Source of the DNA: Camellia lanceoleosa
Taxonomy: Eukaryota > Streptophyta > Magnoliopsida > Ericales > Theaceae
Reading direction: 5' to 3'
Length of the DNA stretch: 64,000 nt
NCBI GenBank assembly: GCA_025200525.1
Contig: CM045767.1
Span: forward strand, 7,547,273 to 7,611,272
The notes under the pieces were generated by a model that saw only the letters and a program-made list of their open reading frames with translations, was not told the origin of the DNA and ran no database searches. Position numbers and translations under genes: made by a program. Positions 56,794-64,000 of the stretch are shown piece after piece (the stretch's first letter is position 1; every line of letters starts with the position of its first letter).

Positions 56794-59131
56794 ATTTGCC
56801 TCATGGCAAGCATGCTAAACATGACAACATCACACTCATGTAATATGCTAAAACACAAAAATGCTCACCTAATACTCTGAGGCAAGCCAAAAGAAAAGAG
56901 TTAGAAAAATGCATGATCCTAAATATGCACTATGACTAATGCAATAAATGCGATATGCAACTAATAAGCTCGGCTACTAATACGGCATATGAATCAATTA
57001 AATAGCATGCGGTCTAAGTATGTATTCAAAGAAGTATTTAAACTAACAATGCAAGTTAGAATGATGAACCGAGCCCCGGTGCATGTAATACAAATGGATG
57101 CAAACATGAAGCATGCTAAACAAAACGTGATGCTTTAATCTAACCATCGTAAGTAGTTAAATAAAAGGGAGAAAGACGTGGGGTTGGAAGACATACACAT
57201 TATTACGTTGCGCTCTCACGAAGGAGAGTCCAAATAAACTAACTACCTAGCTAACTAATTAAAGCTAAGCTAATTAAGGTAACTATTACAAAATGAAAAG
57301 AATTTAGGTAGACTACTTAACTAATTATTACAACAACAAATGAATTAACTACTTTAGTTAACTAAAATAATTATAAGATAAAATCGAACAACTAGTTTAC
57401 TAACTAATTAATTACAACACTTTACAAAATTCACTAGCTACAACTAATTAATTACAACAAATATCTAAACGAAATATTTAAACTTAAACATGCTCGGTAT
57501 GCGGGGAATGCTCATGCACTTGCTCAGTTGCCACTCGAAAAGGCCACTGTTTTGTTTCTAGAAAGTCTCTGTTGCACAATAGAACACTTACACCTTTGCC
57601 ACTTCCAAAATAACTCTGCTCTGCTAAAAAAACACACTGCTGAATTTTGCATCAATGGCCGGCTAGCCAGGAGTAAGGGCTTCCCGGCCACTAGTGATAG
57701 TTGATCGGCCATCAAAGGTGGCCTGCCGACCTCTTTGCCTGATTCATCTCGCTACAATAGAGAACAAACAGAGCATGCACAGGGTATTCTCAAGGGTTGT
57801 ATGCACAACTTACCCCTCATTTTCATGAACAAATGAAAGGAGTAGTGAACTTGGTCCACAAACCATCAACTCAAGAAATTTCATTGCATGATGGCTCATG
57901 AACCAAAATGTGCAATTTCAATAAATGCAACAAAATAAGACTCAAACCTTCTCCCTTTCATGAATTGATCAGGGGAAGTGATGACCTTAGAGACTTGAAT
58001 CATTTCATCACTAGTAAGTATGAAATGGCCCAAGTTTCCATGTGTTCAGCTAACGTCCGATTGAACATAGCACTTTTTATTATCGTGCAGCTTTTTTAGC
58101 CCCATTTTATTACTCCATTTTAGATTACCATCCATTCTTTAATTCATTGAGTCCAATGGTGAGCTTAAGTCCTCTAATGGAAAGAGGGTTCAAACCAAGT
58201 GTTGTCTTAGGCAAAAAAAGAGACATCATACCGTTGCTAATCAACGCCAAAGGGATTAAACCATTAAGCATGATATCTCAATCTTATGCTTAAACAAACA
58301 AGTAGTTTGAACCACTTTTAAAGCAAAACAAGAGCCAAGAAAGGATGGAGGTTGCAGAGGTGATTAAGAGTGATCACAAGTATGGAAAGCCATAAATAAA
58401 TGCAATCAACTCAAAATGAGATGGTGTCTAAATACTAGAACACCAAACTCATGAGGACAATTACACTATAAACATGCAAAACAAAGCTCAAATGCAACTA
58501 TCAACCAAAAATAGTGCTAAAATAGTCAAAAAAACAATCGTAAGACATGCTGGAATTGTGAAAAAAATAGCTAGATTAATAAACTAAAACATAGCACAAG
58601 CTAGGCTAGTGAGCAAGACACAAGGAGGGGAGGCTAACCTCTCCAAATTTGGACTTCAAAACATGATTTTGGCCACTAAAATAACTCTGAAAAACAATGT
58701 TTAAAAGCTCAAAAATAGATAGTAAAAGGATGTGAAACACAAGGGAAAAGGCCTTCAAAACAAGGTGCAAATAAGGGTGGATCCCCCCTCACCCTTTAAT
58801 TGACTTAAAACCCAAGCTTCAGCCCAAAAATACAGAGTTTTTACAGCCCAAAAAATAGTGGGAAAAGATAGAAAACAAGTGGTGTAGGGATGGTGCAAAA
58901 GAAAGAGAACGTATACCTCTTGGAGATGAATGAACCCTTAAGTCATAAACCACTAATTTCACACTCTTAAGTGCTTCAAGAGCTCAAATTCAAGCTCAAA
59001 TCATCTCAGCAAGAAGCTCTCTAGGTTTGGTTTATAGTGTTTAAGAAAAGGCTATGCAAGTAGAAAGGGAGAGAGAGAATTGTAGAGAGAGAGGAATTTT
59101 CCAAAATTATTTCCTCACTCCTAAATGTTTC

Positions 59132-61292
59132 TGTAACGCCCTCAAAATATTATACAAATCAACAATTCATAAGGTCTAGAGATATAATAGAAATGTTATA
59201 TTTTCATTCATTAGAGTTAATATTACAAAAGATATCACATGCATTACACTTTCATAAATATCCATCTTGAAACCATAGCATGTAACTCTAGTTTAGAACA
59301 ACAAAATAAATGCCCTAAGGGCTTACATTTTTCCAAGTAATCAATTGGTTATAACAAAAGAGAGAGCCAGAAGCTCTTTACAATTAAAGCCCTAGCTTAA
59401 AAAAAGACATATAAACACACACAAAAAAAAAAAAAAAATCACAAAAGTAGAGCCTTTAGCTTCTAAGCCTCCCAAGCTATGTCCTTAGAGGTGGCATATC
59501 ACCTGTACCTGAAAATAGTTTCCCAAGTAGGGTGAACCAAAGCCTAGTAGAGATATGCTAAACCATACATGAGAATTAACTAAAATATGAGCATCGGATA
59601 AATGTGCAACATTCTTAACCAACACATATTCTTTTCAAGGTCATTCAATATAGATAACCAATATCTCGATCCATTTCCATTCTACCATTTCGGGTAAATC
59701 AATTAGCCAAATTCATTGTTATCAAGCAACCAATATAAGACTACAACTTAATGGTTCACAATTCAATACATTCATCAAATCCAACACTTCTATTTCTTGC
59801 CAATTTACGGAAACACGTCCGAGGGAACCAGCACCCATAAATATATAAGATTTCGGGACTTTCACCTAGACACTCGACCAACAATTATCAATGGAGTCCA
59901 TCCCTATCTCCTCCCACACAATGGAGTACATCCCTATCTCCTCCCAAACAATGATACATATACAATGTATTTAAACACTTTGTCATATACAATGACTAAT
60001 CAAATCACATATTCAACAATTTAATCAACCCGTCATATTCAATGACATAACTCATATGACTAGTTTCAATTTACCTAGTTCTCATGCAATTTCTACAATA
60101 ATCATAGCTATCTTTCACCGATAGCCCAAAGTAGATATATTTAAACAGATAAATAAATCTATAAACATATAATTTATCAAATTCCATAGGTGTGTGATTT
60201 CTACACAATTCAATCACATTTTCCCCCAATTTCATGATTCCCAAACCAATTTCATAATTTACATAAATAGTTATTCCAACTCAACTTAGGGCAAAATTTC
60301 CCCCTTTCCCAAAATATCAACCCATAGGTCTAAATCTCACCATTTCAACAATAAAGAACCTTATACATAAACCCTCAAGGTTACTTTGTAAACCAACATG
60401 AAAACCCCCTTTTAGTGTAGAGCCCAAACCTTAACTTTTACCAAAATTTTCCCAAGTCCCACCATTTATGCAAAATGACAAATATCTAGGTTAAAACCCA
60501 TATTAAAGAGTAGAATATCCCTACCTCAAGCTTAGATGAGAGAGAAGAGAGAAAGCTCAAAAATCGGTAGTACAAAACCACGTTTTGCTCTGATCAAAAC
60601 GAAACCCTTGACAAGCTCTACACTTTATCTCAAAGGAGCAAGGTGAAATGATTACTCTAGGTGAGTAGATCTGGAGATTTAAGTGAAAAAATTCGAGTTT
60701 TATAGAGAGAAGAGAGAAATCACGGTTTAAAAGGTAAAAAGGGAAGGAAAATCATGAGAGAATAAAGGTTTGGGCCTATTTATAGTAGTGAGGAAAAGTC
60801 CTAAGGTCAAATAAAATAATAGGCCCCAAAACCCCCTTAGATAGGGCCCATTCGGACCTCAAAAATCTGGAAAAAAAAAACGCGTAGGGGTCGACCTTTA
60901 GACAGGAAGGGGTCGACCCTATCTTCCAGCAACCAACACACAGACATAAGAGGGTCAACCCTCTCCCAGTCTGGTGTCTACCCTATCTTCCAGCAACTAA
61001 CACACAGACATAAGAGGGTCGCCCCTCTCCCAGTCTGGTGTCTACCCTATTTTCCAGCAACACTCCCCAAAACTTCACCAACAAGTAAGGGTCGACCCTT
61101 AGAAAGGCTAGTGTCGACCCTAGAATAAAATTTCTAAGTCTCCAAGAAACTTTTGACAAGAATAAGTGCGAACAACCAAACCCAACAAGTTTAAATCAGA
61201 TTGTAACCCATAACAACACCAAAGATTTCCAAAATAAAAATAAAGGATTTGAATACACTTTCCCATAAGCTTTGAAGGATACAGGTGCTACA
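59132..61292 (-). mobile_element. LTR B, second copy
   Basis: It is bounded by GTTTC on both sides, like 20901-23054. Its palindrome cluster (about 60890-61105) looks more complete than that of copy 1, including two CCCAGTCTGGTG segments and CTTCCAGCAAC where copy 1 has CCCACCGGTG and CTTCCAAAGAAC. Confidence 0.88.
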
Positions 61293-62526
61293 GTTTCTAA
61301 CCTTGAAAGCAAGAAGAGAGGTCCTCTATCTATAGAAAAACAGTCCCTTAGTCAAAAATATCTATATAAGGACAGCTGGAGCATTTGGACGACAGCTTGC
61401 AAAAATATCTAGGCTTTTCACCAATGGCCGATAGGCCAGAAGTGGTGGCCGGCCGTCCACAAATGGTGGCTGCTGGTTACCTGCCGGCCAAAAAAAAATC
61501 TACTTCCAAGCCCGACTTCAAATGGGTATATCTCCTTCATCCGGACTCGATTTTAGGTCATTCTTGAGTCTAAATTGAATCCCCAAAAGTCTACTTTCCA
61601 ATGGTGGCAGCCTCAAATTGAAATTGTAAGTGTGGAAAGAGATATGCATATTTTAGTGAAGGTTGCTCAGTTTTGTCTTAATCGAATTGATGCCTAACTT
61701 CAAACAGCCATATCTCCCTCATCCAGACTCGGTTTTAGGTGATTCTTGAGTCTAAATTGAAGCACCGGAAGTCCACTTTCCAATGGTTGTGGCCTCACAA
61801 CTAAATTCTAAGTGTTCAAAGAGATAGGCCTGATTTAGTAAAGGCTGCCTAGTTCCCTCTTAACGGTTTCATGCTCAACTTCTTCTTCAACTTGTTTTCT
61901 TCCCTCTGCTCCAATTTTCTTCCACTCCAAACCTATAAATAAGAGGTTTAAAAGATTTTTCAAAGATTTCACCTCTCTTCCATTTATTTCCACTTTGTCC
62001 TTGCTCGATTTACCGAAAACTATAATATTTTAAACGAAAAAGAGGGTTTTAAGGTCTAAAATAGTTTTGGTCCAAAATGGGGTGTGAGGTTGGGATTTAG
62101 AAGCTCTTCTTACTGAAGAAATCAAATATTTGCACAGTATAACTTTCAACATCGAGTGATCAATCAGTGGCGCCCAAGTCTTAAGGGCGATAAAAAATAA
62201 GGTGTCTATAGCTTTATAGTATAGATAGTATAGATGTTTGAACAAAATGGAGATTAAGAAAGTACTTTTGTGGTTCCATTGAAGATGACACCATCGACGT
62301 GAGCAAGTCTCTGTGTTATGTTTTCTCTATGTACAAGCTAAAGAGAATAATATGTGTTGGGCCTCTATGTGTTACAGCTAGTTGGGCCTCATTTGAGTTT
62401 ATATCTTTTTGTGCCTAACGTATTTTTGGGCTTTTATGGTTTCCTTATTCCAAAGATCTTCCTTTTGGGCTTTTATGGTTCTCCTTATTCCAAAGATCTT
62501 CCTTTTAAGCTATATTCACACGCCAG

Positions 62527-63162
62527 TAGACACCCCATTTTTCAACGTCCTAAAGACTTGGACGTCATCGTTTGAGTGTTCGATGATTGCGCGTTTTCGC
62601 GCTCTTTTGGAGTCTCCTAGGCTTTCGGCTGCGCGCCTTGCCTCTAAGTCTCTGAACTCGCTTGGTTTTGTGCTTGTATTAAGCCAACTCTCGGTTCCCT
62701 CTTTTTGCCTGGAGGGAGAAACAGTGGTGTAGACCACTTTTATCTCCTGTAGACCATTTTTCTTCCCTACCAGCCACTTTTGGTGGTCGATCAACTAGGG
62801 TTGGTGGTCGGTCGACCACCTCAAGTGGTCTGCAGTATGCCACCACCTTCTCCTCTCTTGGGAGACCCCCTTTTTGCCCTATTGACCAGGTGTTTCCCTT
62901 GTCGACCACTTGAGGTGGTCGGTCGACTAGGTGGGGTGGTCGAGCGACCACTTTGAGTGGTCGGCAACCATCTTTCACTTTCTGCAGATATTTTTGGTGC
63001 GGTATGTGCATTTGTTAGGCCTGAGAATGCATCCTCCCTACACGTGTAGGGAGGGATTTGAGCAAGCCTTGGCTTGCATTTCTATATAAGGGGAGGTGTC
63101 TCCCCCTTGAGAAGGGTTCAAAATTTTTAAGAGCAAAAACTCTCCCTCTCTCTATAGAATTG

Positions 63163-63202
<40 letters not shown>

Positions 63203-64000
63203 TCCATATTTGTGCCTTAAAGTGTTATTTCTTCACCCTTTTGCACACAAACACCTACCAAACACCACCATCATTGAGCTAAGGTTCTTGGAGGTCATAT
63301 TTGAGCTTCAAAAATGGTTTTGGCTCAAGAAGTTGATGTTTTGCTGTGGTTCTTCAAGGGTGAGTAATAGCCTCTTTAAAGCTTTGTTTTCATTTCTTAT
63401 TTAGCCACCTTCGCATGCTATTTTAGGATTTGTTTTCAACTACAAAAACCTTTTTTTTAAGTGTTTAAAAAGGTTGTTGAGGCTTTGTTTGAGTTAGGGG
63501 TGGTTTACCCCCTTTGGTGGCTTGTTTTGCCTTACTTTGTGCCATCTTTTAAGGCCTTTGGGATCATCTCTTTTTGGCCTTTTCACCACTAAAACTCAGA
63601 GAAATTTCAGTGGTAGAAATGTGGTTTTGAGGTCCCAAATGGGTGGGGGTGGTCCCCCCTCCTCTTCTCTTGTTTGCATGTGTTGATGGCCCATCAAAAG
63701 AGCATGTGTTTTTATTTCTTAGAGGCTTTGTTTAGGCTCATTTTTGTGACTTTTCAGACCTTCCATAACTCTGTTTTGGGCTCTCTTGGTCACCTCTTGC
63801 ATGCTTTTTATACTTGTAGTGTAATCCTACTTGTAGCCTTGCAAAGTAGCATGCCTTTGTGCTTTGAATTGGTTCCATTTCAGCATGTTTTTAGCCATTA
63901 TTTGCCATGTCATAACTCTGATTTGTGTTGGTTTGGTTGCCTCTTGCATGCTCCTTGCACTTGTAGTGCAATTTTGTTCACTAGCCTAGTGTATTTGGTG
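62527..64000 (+). mobile_element. LTR C, second copy, cut by the window end
   Basis: Follows 24310-25761. It keeps the GGTCGACC cluster and the TATATAAGG box, and has a longer (CT)n run. Confidence 0.85.
63166..63198. repeat. (CT)n microsatellite, long allele
   Basis: A run of 33 nt compared with 17 nt at 24943-24959. Confidence 0.9.

Larger units (their letters stand above)
44810..62210 (-). mobile_element. Element D, second copy
   Basis: It lies between GCTTT at 44805-44809 and GCTTT at 62211-62215, matching 6448-23993. It has the same organisation: 3' LTR 44810 to about 48762 (including the 127-bp duplication near 47598-47835), PPT region about 48763-48777 (changed to TGATTTGCCCTCTTTG on the plus strand), minisatellite, gag relic, altered PBS, and 5' LTR split by E and B copies. 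Confidence 0.9.
43546..64000 (+). repeat. Second copy of 5206-25761 (direct orientation)
   Basis: Base 43546 corresponds to 5206 (GATTAGTAGTAAGAT) and base 64000 to about 25761, so the offset shrinks from 38340 to 38239. All nested insertions, their termini and target duplications are present in both. Stretches such as 54380-55200 and 57100-59850 are nearly identical to copy 1, while 43550-52100, 52560-54350 and 55700-56600 differ by many small clustered changes. Frames in this block should be read from whichever copy is clean. Confidence 0.95.

Overview
This window is nuclear DNA from a flowering plant, probably a eudicot. The evidence is composition: AT-rich non-coding DNA packed with nested LTR retrotransposons that have plant-type termini (TGTAGACACC, TGTAACGCCC, TGTAATGACCCC starts), a tRNA-Arg-type primer binding site typical of the Ty3/gypsy Tat-Ogre lineage, a Tourist-like MITE and a hAT-like element. 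I see no intact host gene, no rRNA or tRNA gene and no CRISPR array. The only coding traces are one membrane-protein-like reading frame with an internal stop (2101-2517), decayed retrotransposon gag, and a short exon-like frame ending where a retroelement inserted.

Layout. 1-1556: partial minus-strand LTR (family A). 2101-2517: membrane-protein-like pseudogene. 3076-4195: Tourist-like MITE whose right terminal repeat was split by a hAT-like element (3476-4184); both have exact target-site duplications (TAA and CAAACATG). 6448-23993: a structurally complete minus-strand Tat/Ogre-like retroelement (element D) flanked by GCTTT, with PBS, PPT, two LTRs of about 3.9 kb and an internal region of only 3.9 kb that carries degenerate gag and a minisatellite but no pol. 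Its 5' LTR is split by two further LTR insertions, E (14884-18562) and B (20901-23054). 24310-36878: a pile of related LTRs (C, LTR1, an antisense solo LTR at 29531-33955 flanked by CAACC, and a 5'-truncated LTR2). LTR2 leads through a PBS at 36884 into a second gag-only internal region (36902 to about 41400), followed by a D-like internal fragment up to an assembly gap of exactly 100 N (43446-43545).

After the gap, 43546-64000 repeats 5206-25761 almost end to end, with every nested insertion and the same target-site duplications. Either a block of about 38 kb is tandemly duplicated, or, more likely in my view, the second contig is an unpurged alternative haplotype or overlap. The two copies differ in patches. 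In those patches the changes fall mostly at CTG/CAG and CG words, and even the primer binding site is scrambled in copy 2, while neighbouring kilobases are nearly identical. This looks like uncorrected long-read consensus error at methylated CHG/CG sites rather than evolution.

How the parts work together. The D element and the LTR2 element keep cis-acting signals (LTRs, PBS, PPT or 3' motifs) and gag remnants but lack protease, reverse transcriptase and integrase. They fit a non-autonomous family mobilised by a partner elsewhere. The most unusual pattern is in the LTRs: six families or copies each carry a cluster of short palindromes about 90-135 bp upstream of the TATA box, with a different palindromic word in each. 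In three of them a second cluster with related words sits 1.5-2.4 kb downstream, so the genomic RNA would carry matching self-complementary words near both ends.
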